Origin: CAVSNH01 sp963729275
GTDB lineage: Bacteria > Actinomycetota > Acidimicrobiia > Acidimicrobiales > RAAP-2
Assembly: GCA_963729275.1 (NCBI GenBank)
Contig: CAVSNH010000004.1
Span: 620,001-684,000 of the forward strand
Length of the DNA: 64,000 bases
Direction: 5' to 3'
The position numbers were made by a program, and so were the translations under genes. Of this stretch, positions 35,751 through 44,645 are shown one piece after another (position 1 is the stretch's first letter; every line of letters begins with the position of its first letter). The notes under the pieces are model-generated. The model saw nothing but the letters and a program-made list of their open reading frames with translations, was not told the DNA's origin and searched no databases.

Positions 35751-36611
35751 TCAAGGCGGTGTGAGCGAGCTCACCGTCCGATGGTCGCTCGGCTGCTCCG
35801 GTGCGGCGAGAAATTGCCGGTAGAACTCAGGGTCGTCGCGGATCTGCTCGTAGATCTGTTTGCTGAGGCGGCGGCTCCGACGTCGGTTCAGCCTCTTCCA
35901 CACCCTGATCCGCCCCGAGTCGATCTTGCGCAACACCACTCCCACGACCGGGAGGCGCTCGGCCTTCCATCGCTTGGGTTGGAGGAAATAGTTACCCCGC
36001 GCCTTGGGCTCCCGGAAGCCGGCACCGTGGTGGTACACGATGTCGGCGTAAACGGCAAACCACAACAGATGGGGATTCACCCGGTTCGTCCGCAGCAGCG
36101 GGGTCCAGACGGAGCCGGTCCTCTCGAGGGCAGCGAGCAGATTGCCGCCAACGTCCGTTCTGTACCCGCCCCAAATCAGCTGAAAGCAGTGGCCGGGCGA
36201 CCAGTCACCGTGGAGGCGCTCCCATTCCCGAACGGGCACGACGCAGAAGCACGGATGAGGTTGCTTGTCTCCGCCGTTCTCAGCCCGGCGGACCGCAACC
36301 AGCACCGACTTCGTCAGGGCGTGGCGGACGACCGGCATCGGATCGGCGATGGGGAAGGCGTCGCCGTCCAGGAACATCAGGAGATCGTCCGGCGCCGCTT
36401 CGGCGGCGATCTCGGCGGCCAAGAGGTTGAGCTTCCCCGCGTGCTCCCCTTTGGCATCGACAACGCGATCGAACTTGGCGTGGTGAACGGCATCCACGCC
36501 CTCAAGATTGGCGACCACTCGGTAAGGCTCGTGCAGATTTCGCTTGAGATAATCGAGCTGGATGTCGATCCACCGATCCGAACCGAAATGAACGGTCACG
36601 ACGTGGATCAT
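35751..36611 (-). CDS. GT-A-fold glycosyltransferase-like protein
   Basis: 286 residues. Begins MIHVVTVHFGSDRWIDIQ and holds LMFLDGDAFPI (about 98-108), a DXD-type metal/nucleotide-sugar site. RRSRRLSK and other basic patches near the C-terminus fit a membrane-associated cytoplasmic enzyme. No membrane helix. The sugar and acceptor are unknown. It lies 267 bp after the dienelactone hydrolase gene on the same strand, probably separately transcribed. Confidence 0.7.
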   Translation of the reverse strand: MIHVVTVHFGSDRWIDIQLDYLKRNLHEPYRVVANLEGVDAVHHAKFDRVVDAKGEHAGKLNLLAAEIAAEAAPDDLLMFLDGDAFPIADPMPVVRHALTKSVLVAVRRAENGGDKQPHPCFCVVPVREWERLHGDWSPGHCFQLIWGGYRTDVGGNLLAALERTGSVWTPLLRTNRVNPHLLWFAVYADIVYHHGAGFREPKARGNYFLQPKRWKAERLPVVGVVLRKIDSGRIRVWKRLNRRRSRRLSKQIYEQIRDDPEFYRQFLAAPEQPSDHRTVSSLTPP

Positions 36612-36878
36612 GCTTCACCTGCCCTGACGCTTGTCCCGAATGAGCGCGGCCCGGCTTCGGCTGCCTTGAGCACGTGCACGGCGGCGGTCCCCTCTCTTCG
36701 CCGATGTGGGGCCAACGTTACCCGAGTGCGCGCCGCCCAGCCCTTGGAGGACATATTCGCTCGACCGGCTAGATCGAACCATCCGCTCACCGGAGACGTC
36801 ACCGTAGCCGACCTATGTCGTCACTCCTGCACCCCACGACGAGGCTCTTCCTCCCGACATTCGAACACGAGCCATGCG

Positions 36879-37628
36879 TCAGCGAGACCTGAGATGGCGA
36901 CCGAAGAAGTCCCAGGTGTAACCCCAGCCCTCCACGGCAGCCTCGGGGCGATAGCTCGGACGCTCGGTGGCGAAGAAGGCATGACCGGCTCCCTCGAAAC
37001 TGTGGAACTCGAATGTCTTGCCGGCCTCGGTCAACAAGCGTTCGAGCTCGTCGACGTGCTCCGGTGAGGGGAACTGGTCTTCGGCTCCGAAGAGACCGAG
37101 GAGCGGGGAGGAGAGGTTGGGCGCAAGATGCCCGATGGGCTTCATCTCCTTGACCGGGAACCCCTCGGGGACCTGGCCGACGACCAACCCGCCATAGCAG
37201 TCGACGGCCGCGTCGAGCTCCAGGCTGCAGGCGGCCAGGAAGGACTGGCGTCCACCAGAGCAATAGCCGATGGTGGCCACCTTGCCGTTGCATGAGCCGA
37301 GGCCGCGCAGGTGAGCGATCGAACCGGCGACGTCACCGACCAGTCGCTCGTCGGGCACGCCGCCGCGCTCTCGCACGAGAGCGGCGGCCTCCTCGGGCGA
37401 GGCGTTCGGCGCCTCGCGTGAGTAGAGGTTGGGACAGATCGCCGGGTAACCCTCGGCGGCGAAGCGCCGGGTGATCTCCTTCGAGCCCTCGTCCCAGCCC
37501 GGCATGTGGTGGATCACGACCACACCACCGGCTGGTTCGCGGTCGGTGGGCTCGGCTAGGTAGGCCTGGATGGTGTCACCCCCGTGACCTTCGATCTCCA
37601 CCGTCGCGGCCCGCATGGCGTCGCTCAT
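36879..37628 (-). CDS. dienelactone hydrolase family protein
   Basis: 249 residues, alpha/beta hydrolase. The triad is visible: Cys123 in GYCSGGR, Asp184 in GAEDQFPS and His216 in GAGHAFF. VVVIHHMPGWDEGSKE (36-51) and RRFAAEGYPAICPNLY are family blocks. The type enzyme opens dienelactone in chlorocatechol breakdown; many homologues act on other esters. The ATG overlaps the stop of the merR gene (37625-37628), placing it last in an MFS-merR-hydrolase operon, so substrate uptake or efflux and hydrolysis may be linked. Confidence 0.85.
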   Translation of the reverse strand: MSDAMRAATVEIEGHGGDTIQAYLAEPTDREPAGGVVVIHHMPGWDEGSKEITRRFAAEGYPAICPNLYSREAPNASPEEAAALVRERGGVPDERLVGDVAGSIAHLRGLGSCNGKVATIGYCSGGRQSFLAACSLELDAAVDCYGGLVVGQVPEGFPVKEMKPIGHLAPNLSSPLLGLFGAEDQFPSPEHVDELERLLTEAGKTFEFHSFEGAGHAFFATERPSYRPEAAVEGWGYTWDFFGRHLRSR

Positions 37629-38266
37629 CGCTGGTTCGCTCCTTCCTTGGATTTCTTCTGCGCCGGGCTCTTGCCCCGTCCACCCCGCTCGGACATCGTG
37701 CCACCTCCACCTCCACCTCCGCCTGACGACTTGGCCGACGGCCGCCGTGCTGGTGTAGGCGGTGGCGACGAAGAGGGCGGCAACGCCCCTTCCTCCATCT
37801 CGGCCGCGAGTGCATCTCGGGTGGCACGGAGGCTCGCCGCCTTCTCCACCCGTTCGTCGCGGAAGGCACCGATGCGGGTCAGGGTCGAATCGAGCTGGGT
37901 CAACAGCTTGTCGTTGGCCTCGATGGCCTCATCGAGCAAGGCCCGGCGGCGAGCGGCTCCGGCACCTCCCCAGCGGTACTCCGACCGCACCCGGTCGAGC
38001 ACGTCGACGTCCTCCACGTCGAGCACGACCCGCACCTCGGCCAGCGAGAAACCCAGTAGCTCCTGTAGCTCACGGATGCGGGTCACCCTGGCCATGTCGG
38101 TCTGCGAATAGAGCCGCTCACCTCGGCCGCGGTAGGCGCTTGGGCGGATAAGCCCGAGCTCCTCCCAGTAGCGCAGCGTGCGGGTGGTGAGCCCGGTCAA
38201 TTTGGCCACTTCGCCGATTCGGAAGCTCGGCGGGGAGTCGGGCGGCGTGGCCCCCCGTCGCATCAC
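37625..38266 (-). CDS. MerR-family transcriptional regulator with low-complexity tail
   Basis: 213 residues. Winged HTH at about 15-80: FRIGEVAKLTGLTTRTLRYWEELGLI. A coiled coil (about 95-160) dimerises it. The tail (about 163-213) is a Pro/Ser then eight-Gly then Lys/Arg-rich stretch with no fold. No metal-binding cysteines are seen, so it resembles drug- or stress-sensing MerR proteins. ATGA overlaps join it to the MFS gene before and the hydrolase gene after. It may control the promoter with the dyad at 40209-40234. Confidence 0.85.
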   Translation of the reverse strand: MMRRGATPPDSPPSFRIGEVAKLTGLTTRTLRYWEELGLIRPSAYRGRGERLYSQTDMARVTRIRELQELLGFSLAEVRVVLDVEDVDVLDRVRSEYRWGGAGAARRRALLDEAIEANDKLLTQLDSTLTRIGAFRDERVEKAASLRATRDALAAEMEEGALPPSSSPPPTPARRPSAKSSGGGGGGGGTMSERGGRGKSPAQKKSKEGANQR

Positions 38267-40140
38267 TGGGCCTCTTGGGCGATCGAGCTGAATTCGGTGT
38301 CGTCGTCGTCCACCCCGTTCGCACCCTCATCGCCTTGACCGTCGGTGGCGACGGTGGCGACGGTGCCGGCACCGACGGCGACGACGTCGTTTGCCTCGAC
38401 ACCGGTCTCCGACGTCTCGCGGTAGACGTAGTGCCCACCACGTAACCACGACGCCCAGGCGGCGGCCAGGCTGGCCACGATGGCGAAGTCGAGGGCGGCG
38501 TGCAGGCCGGTTTGGAACGGGGCACTGATCAGATTCGGGAAGAAGCTGCGGCCGGTGAGCGCGTGCTGCTGAGAGGCGGTCAGCAGGCTGAGCTGGTGGG
38601 CACCGATAAGGCGCGTAACCGGGTCGTAGCCCAAGAAGGCCGAAAACAGCGTCGAGACCGCTGGGAGGTGAGCGGCGTGCTCGGCGGCCGCGCGGCTGAC
38701 GCCGTGAGCGACGAGCCCATCCGACAGGCTTCCCGGTAGCGAGGCGCTCAGCCCGGCGATCATGAGCGAGAAGAAGATGCCGATGGAGAGCACCTGAGCA
38801 GAGTTCTGGAACGTGGTGTTCATGCCGGAGCCCGCCCCTCGGTGCTGCGGCGGCAGGCTGTTCATCACCCCTGCTCGGTTGGGAGACCCGAAGGAGGCCA
38901 TCGTGCAGCCAGTCAGGAAGATCAGGATGGCGAAGAGCCAGTAGGGGAAGTCGATGGGGAGAAGCTCGAGGAGGAGAAAACAGACGGCAGTGCCGAGCAT
39001 CCCCCCGGTGGCGAATGGCCGCGCCCCGTAACGGTCCGAGAGCACGCCGGAGATCGGACCGGCGACGAGGAAACCGAGGGTGAGGGGCAACATGGCTATC
39101 CCGGCCCAGAGAGGCGTGACCGAGAAGTCGTAGCCGTGGAGGGGGAGCCAGATCCCCTGCAGCCAGATGATGAGCATGAACATGAGGCCACCGCGGCTGA
39201 GGGCGGCGAGGAAGCTGGCGAGGACACCACTCGTGAAGGCCCGGATGCGGAAGAGCTGCAACCGGAACATGGGTTGGGGGACCTTCGTCTCGATGATGCA
39301 GAAAGCCACGAGCAACGCCGCCCCGCCGACGAGCGAGCCGATGACGGTCGGGCTGGTCCAACCCATGGTGTGGTGGCCGTAAGGCTCGATGCCATAGGTG
39401 ATGCCCACCATGACGAGGATGAGCCCGACGGCGAAGGTGGCGTTACCCGCCCAGTCGATGCGGGCCGGACGGGACTCGCTCGTCTCGCGGAGGGCGTGGT
39501 AACCGTAGATAGTGGCGAACAGGCCGATGGGGACCGAGACGAGGAAGATGAGGCGCCAATTGATGGGAGCGAGCAGGCCGCCGAGGACGAGGCCGATAAA
39601 TGTCCCTCCGAATGCGGCGGCCTGGTTGATGCCAAGGGCCATCCCGCGTTGGGTGGAGGGGAACACATCGGTGAGGATGGCCGCCGAGTTGGCCATGAGC
39701 ATGGCCGCGCCGACCCCCTGGAAGACCCGCATGGAGATGAGCCAGATGCCGGCGGCATGGCCGTGCATCCAGGTGATCGTGAGCAGGAGCGAGGCGAACG
39801 TGTAGACAGCGAAGCCCAGGTTGTAGATGCGGACACGTCCGTAGATGTCACCCAGGCGCCCGAGGCTGACCACCAACACGCTGGTGATCACGAGGAAGCT
39901 GAGGATCATCCACAGCAAGTAGAAGGTGTTTCCGGGCTGGAGTGGGTCGAGACCGATGCCCCGGAAGACATCAGGCAAGGCGATGAGGACGATCGAGCTG
40001 TCGATGGTGGCCATCAACATCCCGAGGGTCGAGATGAACAGCGCTACCCACTTGTAGCTCGAGGGAAGGTCGGACACGCTCAAGCGAGCCTGTCGGGTGC
40101 GGGTGGGCCCGGCCGGGCGGAGCCGTTCCAGGACTGTCAT
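38263..40140 (-). CDS. MFS transporter, DHA2 (14-helix, EmrB/QacA-type)
   Basis: 625 residues. Fourteen predicted membrane helices from about residue 28 to 570. DSSIVLIALPDV (47-58) is the DHA2 motif D1, GRLGDIYGRVRIY is motif A, and FGGTFIGLVLGG motif C, which marks antiporters. A long loop between the last two helices and an acidic tail (about 580-625) are unusual. AAAGGAGG lies just before the ATG. First gene of the operon with merR and dienelactone hydrolase. Likely proton-driven efflux of a hydrophobic or aromatic compound. Confidence 0.9.
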   Translation of the reverse strand: MTVLERLRPAGPTRTRQARLSVSDLPSSYKWVALFISTLGMLMATIDSSIVLIALPDVFRGIGLDPLQPGNTFYLLWMILSFLVITSVLVVSLGRLGDIYGRVRIYNLGFAVYTFASLLLTITWMHGHAAGIWLISMRVFQGVGAAMLMANSAAILTDVFPSTQRGMALGINQAAAFGGTFIGLVLGGLLAPINWRLIFLVSVPIGLFATIYGYHALRETSESRPARIDWAGNATFAVGLILVMVGITYGIEPYGHHTMGWTSPTVIGSLVGGAALLVAFCIIETKVPQPMFRLQLFRIRAFTSGVLASFLAALSRGGLMFMLIIWLQGIWLPLHGYDFSVTPLWAGIAMLPLTLGFLVAGPISGVLSDRYGARPFATGGMLGTAVCFLLLELLPIDFPYWLFAILIFLTGCTMASFGSPNRAGVMNSLPPQHRGAGSGMNTTFQNSAQVLSIGIFFSLMIAGLSASLPGSLSDGLVAHGVSRAAAEHAAHLPAVSTLFSAFLGYDPVTRLIGAHQLSLLTASQQHALTGRSFFPNLISAPFQTGLHAALDFAIVASLAAAWASWLRGGHYVYRETSETGVEANDVVAVGAGTVATVATDGQGDEGANGVDDDDTEFSSIAQEAQ

Positions 40141-40208
40141 GGGCCTCCTTTCCCGACCGCTGATCCCTCATCCCGCACCGAGCGGAACCAGCTTCGAGTG
40201 TATCGTCA

Positions 40209-40234
40209 ACGTGAAGATATATTAACGTTCACGT
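40209..40234. promoter_or_regulatory. 26-bp dyad in the promoter of the MFS-merR-hydrolase operon
   Basis: ACGTGAA (40209-40215) and TTCACGT (40228-40234) are perfect inverted arms around an AT-rich 12-bp centre that includes TATATTAA. It lies 69 bp before the MFS ATG (minus strand). The arm spacing and AT-rich centre fit a regulator bound over the promoter; the MerR of this operon is the obvious candidate. Confidence 0.55.
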
Positions 40235-40333
40235 CAGGTGTCAAAACCCTCGGGCCGCCTCCTCCTCGCCCAGGTGACCCCTCCGACGCTGCGAACCCGC
40301 ACCTGGCCAAGCGGCGCCGATAGCGTGCACGTG

Positions 40334-41263
40334 ATGGAGGGATCGGTGGGTCGACACCCTCGCCGCACCGTCGCCGCTGCCTTCGGCCTGGCCGGATTGG
40401 CCCTTGCGACCGCCGGATGTGGATCCTCGCTCTTCGCCACCACCTCGGCCACGGTGGCGTCCAGCACGACGACGACCACGACCACGACGGCGCCGACCGT
40501 GAACGGGGTGGCCGTGGGCATCCCAGTGGCCGGCTGCACCGCCGGCGCCCCTTCCAACGGGGGCTTCGGACAGGCGTCAGGGTCCGGAACGGGATACACC
40601 AACGGGCAGGGCACGTCGGTGTCGAGCGGAGGAGGCGAGGGCGGTACCTCGTCAGGGTGGCGGCCGTCGTTCATGCTGGCGCCCATCCCCACCGCCTTGA
40701 TCAGCCAGCTGGAGTTCTACTCCGACGGTCTCCACACCGTGCTCGCCCCGCCGGGCTGGACCTGCGCCGTACTCGACCCGAGCAACCAAGAGACCGAGCT
40801 GGTCGTCTACCCCGCCGGCGACCCCGACCCGCCGACCACCGGTGGCCCGGACCCCGGCAGCCAGGGGGTCTTCGCCATCTTCGACACCACCGACCAGCCT
40901 CAAGGTATCTCGATCGTCTGTCCGTTCTTCACGGTGCCGGCGTGGCAGCAGCGAGAGGCGCTCTGCAACTCCGGACACCTGCCGGCCGGTGAGCAGACGA
41001 CCATGCCCACGCCCGACGTGGCCGCGGTGACCGACCCGGCCGGCGTCATCGGCACGCTGCCGGGCTCCGGGGGGCCACATCCTGTGTCCGGCGTCGTGAT
41101 CTTTCCGCAGGTCATGCCGGCCGTGGACCAGGGCGACGGCATCGATGTCGCCGAGGAGTCCTGCAGCCTCACCTCGCCCATGTTGTGCCCTACCATCCTT
41201 TCGGACTTCGAGGTCCGCGAGTTCCCGGTTCCGTCGGCGGCAACCTTGAACACCGGTCGCTGA
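40334..41263 (+). CDS. putative lipoprotein of unknown function
   Basis: 309 residues. Signal peptide with Arg pair (GRHPRRTVAAAFGLAGLAL) ending LATAGC, a plausible lipobox. A Thr/Ser-rich spacer (about 45-65, including eight Thr in a row) is typical of cell-wall-spanning lipoproteins. The rest has a Gly/Ser linker and a folded domain from about 115 with GWTCAVLDPSNQE and several paired Cys. No known domain. In-frame GTGs at 40325 and 40346 are alternative starts. No operon partner. Confidence 0.7.
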   Translation: MEGSVGRHPRRTVAAAFGLAGLALATAGCGSSLFATTSATVASSTTTTTTTTAPTVNGVAVGIPVAGCTAGAPSNGGFGQASGSGTGYTNGQGTSVSSGGGEGGTSSGWRPSFMLAPIPTALISQLEFYSDGLHTVLAPPGWTCAVLDPSNQETELVVYPAGDPDPPTTGGPDPGSQGVFAIFDTTDQPQGISIVCPFFTVPAWQQREALCNSGHLPAGEQTTMPTPDVAAVTDPAGVIGTLPGSGGPHPVSGVVIFPQVMPAVDQGDGIDVAEESCSLTSPMLCPTILSDFEVREFPVPSAATLNTGR

Positions 41264-41390
41264 CCTCGGCGGGACCGACCGGACTTTCGCCGACAACGAC
41301 AGGCGGCGTGCTGGCGGAGTCGCCAGGAGTCCCCGAGGACGCCCTTCCGCCACTCGCTGAGCGGGTGTGTGCACGCTCCGACGTAAGAGG

Positions 41391-41419
41391 TTGACGGCCC
41401 AGCGCCGCGCCCATATGTT
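41391..41419 (+). promoter_or_regulatory. sigma-70-type promoter of the FtsH-like gene
   Basis: TTGACG at 41391-41396 and TATGTT at 41414-41419 are separated by exactly 17 bp. This is the clearest consensus promoter in the window. Confidence 0.6.
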
Positions 41420-41478
41420 CAGCGTGGGCTGTGGTCGGTGATGAGCCGAGACCAGCCGAGACTCGACCGAGGGGCACT

Positions 41479-41502
41479 CAGTCGACCATACGAAGTCGAC
41501 TG
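41479..41502. promoter_or_regulatory. perfect dyad in the 5' leader of the FtsH-like gene
   Basis: CAGTCGAC - CATACGAA - GTCGACTG. It lies about 60 bp after the -10 box and 62 bp before the start codon, so it would be an RNA hairpin in the leader or an operator downstream of the promoter. Confidence 0.5.
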
Positions 41503-41564
41503 GGAGCGAGTCTCCGACGGCATGCATGCATGCGCGCCGTTGGTGGACACAAGGAGGGCAGGCC

Positions 41565-43484
41565 TTGGACGAGGACCCGGCGCCAGAGTCGGCGAATTGC
41601 GATCCCGATGGTCGCGGCACGCAGGCGCCGACGACTGCCGTCCGCCCAGCGCTGGGTGCTCTCGGCGCCGCCGGCGTCGCCGCGCTCGCCACCACCGATG
41701 TCGGGGTCCACCGGGAGCGGGCGAGGACCACCCGTTGGCAGCGGCTGGCCGTCTTCCTCGCCATCGTGGCCGGCCTGCTCGTGGCTCGCGACCTGCTCTT
41801 CCCCACGTCCTCGGTTCCCCTGCCTCACGTGCCGGCCTCCTTCGATCCCTACCTACCCGCCATGGTGTTGATCAGCGTGCTGGCGCTGGTGATGGTGGTG
41901 CCCCTGCTGGCTGCCGGCCGGTCACCCCATGTGCTCTTCCGCCCCGATGAGCTGTCGATGTCATTCGACGACGTCCGCGGATCGGAGACGCTCGTCGAGG
42001 AAGTCACGAAGACACTCAACCTGTTTCTCGCCCACAAGACCTTCGCCGAGCACATGGGTGGGTCACCTCGCCGGGCCATCCTCTTCGAAGGTCCCCCCGG
42101 CACCGGCAAGACCTATATGGCCAAGGCCATGGCCGCCGAGGCGGGAGTTCCCTTCCTCTTCGTGTCATCCTCGGCGTTCCAGTCGATGTTCTACGGCCAG
42201 ACCAACCGGAAGATCCGCTCCTATTTCAAGGCCCTCCGAGAGCATGCCCGCCGAGAGGGCGGGGCCATCGGCTTCATCGAGGAGCTCGACGCCATCGGGG
42301 CGGTGCGTGGCACCGGTGGACGGCACAGCGAGGGCATTCCCGGCGTAGTCAACGAGCTGCTCGTTCAACTCCAGTCCTTCGAACAGCCGCCCCGGTCGCT
42401 GCGGCTGCGGAACGCCCTCACCGATGCCGTCAACGACTGGTTGCCACCGGGTCGGCGCCTACCCAAGCGCCAGAACGTGGCAGCCAACATGTTGGTCATC
42501 GGGGCCACCAACCGGGCCGCCGACCTCGACCCGGCCCTGCTCCGCCCGGGCCGGTTCGACCGGTCGATCTACTTCGGGCTGCCGAGCCTGTCCGGCCGGC
42601 GCGACATCCTGGCCTACTACCTCGACCGGAAGGCGCATGCGCCGGAGCTCGACGACGAGACGTGCCAGGAGACCCTGGCCGCCATGACCGCGGGCTACAC
42701 GCCGGTGATGATCGAGCACCTTCTCGACGAGGCGCTGGTCTGGGCCTTGCGGCGTGGCGCCGACCGGCTCTCGTGGGACGACCTCCAGCACGCAAAGATG
42801 ACCGAGGAGATCGGCCTCGCCCAGCCCGTCGAGTACACCGAGGCCGAGCGACGGACCATCGCCACCCACGAGGCCGGGCACGCCACCGTGGCCTGGCTGA
42901 TCGGCAAGGGACGCAAGCTCGAGGTGCTCACCATCGTGAAGCGACGAGAGGCCCTCGGCCTGCTCAGCCATTCGGAGGAAGAGGAGCGCTTCACCAAGAC
43001 CAAGACGGAGATGGGGGCGCTCGTCGAGATCGCCTTCGGCGGGATGGTGGCCGAGGAGCTCTTCTTTGGCGAAGCATCGACCGGCGTGGCCGGCGACTTG
43101 CAGGCGGCGACCACCAGTGCCTGCCAGATGATCGGCCTGCTCGGGATGGGCTCGACCCTCATCTCCTCGGCCGCCGCCGAGTACCCGGCAGGCGGGATCG
43201 TCTCCAAGGTCCTGGCCGACGAGGGCACCCGCCAGGAGGTCGAATCGCTCCTGGCGTCAGCCAAGGAGTCGGTGACGAGGATGCTGAGCGAGCACCAGTC
43301 GGTCGTCGAAGCGCTCCGGGACGCGCTGCTGGACCGGGAGGAGATCATCGGCGAGGCCATCCTCGACGTCATCAGGGGGGCGCAACCGGCCCAGCCGGCC
43401 GTGGCGGCCACCAGCCCGGCACCGGCCGGCACGGTCCGTGCAACGGTGCGGGTCGACCCGCCCGGCGGCGGTTCCGACGACTAG
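41565..43484 (+). CDS. divergent FtsH-like AAA+ zinc metalloprotease
   Basis: 639 residues from TTG 41565, chosen because AAGGAGG (41551-41557) stands 7 bases before it; an ATG at 41526 is in frame but unsupported. Two N-terminal membrane helices (about 60-80 and 98-117). Walker A GPPGTGKT at 176-183. Walker B reads GFIEELDA, with Glu239-Glu240 where FtsH has Asp-Glu. The second region of homology has arginine fingers in RPGRFDR (327-333). The protease site is intact: HEAGH at 435-439 and Asp511 as third zinc ligand. An extra segment at about 274-304, before MLVIGATNR, is absent from housekeeping FtsH. Probably a specialised membrane protease; substrate unknown. Confidence 0.85.
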   Translation: MDEDPAPESANCDPDGRGTQAPTTAVRPALGALGAAGVAALATTDVGVHRERARTTRWQRLAVFLAIVAGLLVARDLLFPTSSVPLPHVPASFDPYLPAMVLISVLALVMVVPLLAAGRSPHVLFRPDELSMSFDDVRGSETLVEEVTKTLNLFLAHKTFAEHMGGSPRRAILFEGPPGTGKTYMAKAMAAEAGVPFLFVSSSAFQSMFYGQTNRKIRSYFKALREHARREGGAIGFIEELDAIGAVRGTGGRHSEGIPGVVNELLVQLQSFEQPPRSLRLRNALTDAVNDWLPPGRRLPKRQNVAANMLVIGATNRAADLDPALLRPGRFDRSIYFGLPSLSGRRDILAYYLDRKAHAPELDDETCQETLAAMTAGYTPVMIEHLLDEALVWALRRGADRLSWDDLQHAKMTEEIGLAQPVEYTEAERRTIATHEAGHATVAWLIGKGRKLEVLTIVKRREALGLLSHSEEEERFTKTKTEMGALVEIAFGGMVAEELFFGEASTGVAGDLQAATTSACQMIGLLGMGSTLISSAAAEYPAGGIVSKVLADEGTRQEVESLLASAKESVTRMLSEHQSVVEALRDALLDREEIIGEAILDVIRGAQPAQPAVAATSPAPAGTVRATVRVDPPGGGSDD

Positions 43485-43709
43485 CGCGGCAGAGTCGCGA
43501 CCCTCGGTCGCCCCTGAACCGGGCCCGCCAATTCGAGCGGCGGCCGCGGTGGCTTTGACCTCTTGGCTACGAATCTCCAACCGGGAACTTCGACGGTCAG
43601 GTTCGACTGACAGCTGTCGGAGGCGATTGTGGATGCACCTGTCGTTCCCGAGGCCCCAGTTCGAGATCTCGCCGTCCCGTCACCTAAAAGAGGACAGTCC
43701 TTCGCCGCC

Positions 43710-44645
43710 TCAGCGCCGGGACAGGCGCTGCGCCAAACGGCGCACGCCCCTTCTACTTTGCAGAGCATTCCTCTGTCGGTAGGAACGGCTGAGCTGCATA
43801 GTACGATCGCCCCTCGCTCCCGCCAGTCGCAGGAGACGCTGCGCCACGGAGTCCAAAATCACGGGTTCTCCCGGCACGAAGGTGTTCGGGTCGGTGCCCG
43901 TCAGTTTGAAATCCGCGGCATACACCGCAGAGATACGTCCTGCGGTCTCGTCGTCGAGGAGCGCAGTACCGTCGATGCCAAGGCCTTGGTTCGATCGTGC
44001 CGGCGCCACGGCGACTCCGGCACGATCGGAGAGTCGCTTGAAGAGGTCAGGGATCGCCACTGTCGGAACGAGCTCGATATCGTCGATCACCTCTGTCGGC
44101 ACCAAGTCAGCCTGCCGGCGGAAGTGCAGGTCGGACAACCACTGTTCCGGCCGCTCTGACAGCTCGAGCACAAACGAACGAAACGAGGCTCCAACGTCGA
44201 TGCCGTGTTCGTTCTCTATCAACTGAGGCTCGTCCCGGAAGCGCTTGGCCCTTGGAGGACGGACGAGAACCCTCGACTCCCACGCCGAGTAGAGCCGGGC
44301 AAAGGGGTTACGGACGACAGCGATGCGAAGCCACTCGGGGCTGGTGAGCGCGTCGTTGCGTAGTGAAGCTTTCACCTTCGCCAGTGTCGGAATGGGATAC
44401 AGATCCGTGTCGTGTACCACTTGCTCTGGAATGGGGAGGCGCGGCTTCAGCGAACGGTTCATGATCGAAGGATTGTGTCCCTCGAGCTCGAGGAATCCCC
44501 AAAGCATCGTCGTACAGGCGGCTTTTGGGACAAGGATGTAGAGGACCCGAGAGCGCTCGGCTACAAACAAATACTCGAGCCCACCGCTGCAACGTTCGAC
44601 AGCTTGCATGGTGGCGTCCACACTTTGAACATTACAGCCACACAT
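43710..44645 (-). CDS. sulfotransferase family 2 protein
   Basis: 311 residues. VPKAACTTM (about 39-47) is the PAPS 5'-phosphosulfate site of the carbohydrate-sulfotransferase type (PF03567-like), and VVRNPFARLYSAW (about 109-121) the 3'-phosphate site. Such enzymes sulfate glycans, fitting an envelope-modification role. Less GC-rich than its neighbours, which may mean recent acquisition. ATG at 44609 is an alternative start. Stands alone; the next genes upstream are a secreted operon whose terminator faces it. Confidence 0.78.
   Translation of the reverse strand: MCGCNVQSVDATMQAVERCSGGLEYLFVAERSRVLYILVPKAACTTMLWGFLELEGHNPSIMNRSLKPRLPIPEQVVHDTDLYPIPTLAKVKASLRNDALTSPEWLRIAVVRNPFARLYSAWESRVLVRPPRAKRFRDEPQLIENEHGIDVGASFRSFVLELSERPEQWLSDLHFRRQADLVPTEVIDDIELVPTVAIPDLFKRLSDRAGVAVAPARSNQGLGIDGTALLDDETAGRISAVYAADFKLTGTDPNTFVPGEPVILDSVAQRLLRLAGARGDRTMQLSRSYRQRNALQSRRGVRRLAQRLSRR

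Larger units (their letters stand above)
41264..41564. other. leader region of the FtsH-like gene
   Basis: No gene. It contains a good promoter (41391-41419), a perfect 8-bp-arm dyad (41479-41502) and the alternating CATGCATGCATGC at 41521-41533, giving a 5' leader of roughly 140 bases. Confidence 0.6.

Noticed and set aside
36608..36802. 64-residue frame ending in an ATGA overlap with the glycosyltransferase start
   Set aside because: The overlap is tempting, but there is no ribosome site, no family likeness and codon use is not convincing.
38842..40323. 493-codon plus-strand open frame opposite the MFS gene
   Set aside because: Composition (Glu/Asp/His/Gly-rich) is typical of an antisense shadow; no family signature.
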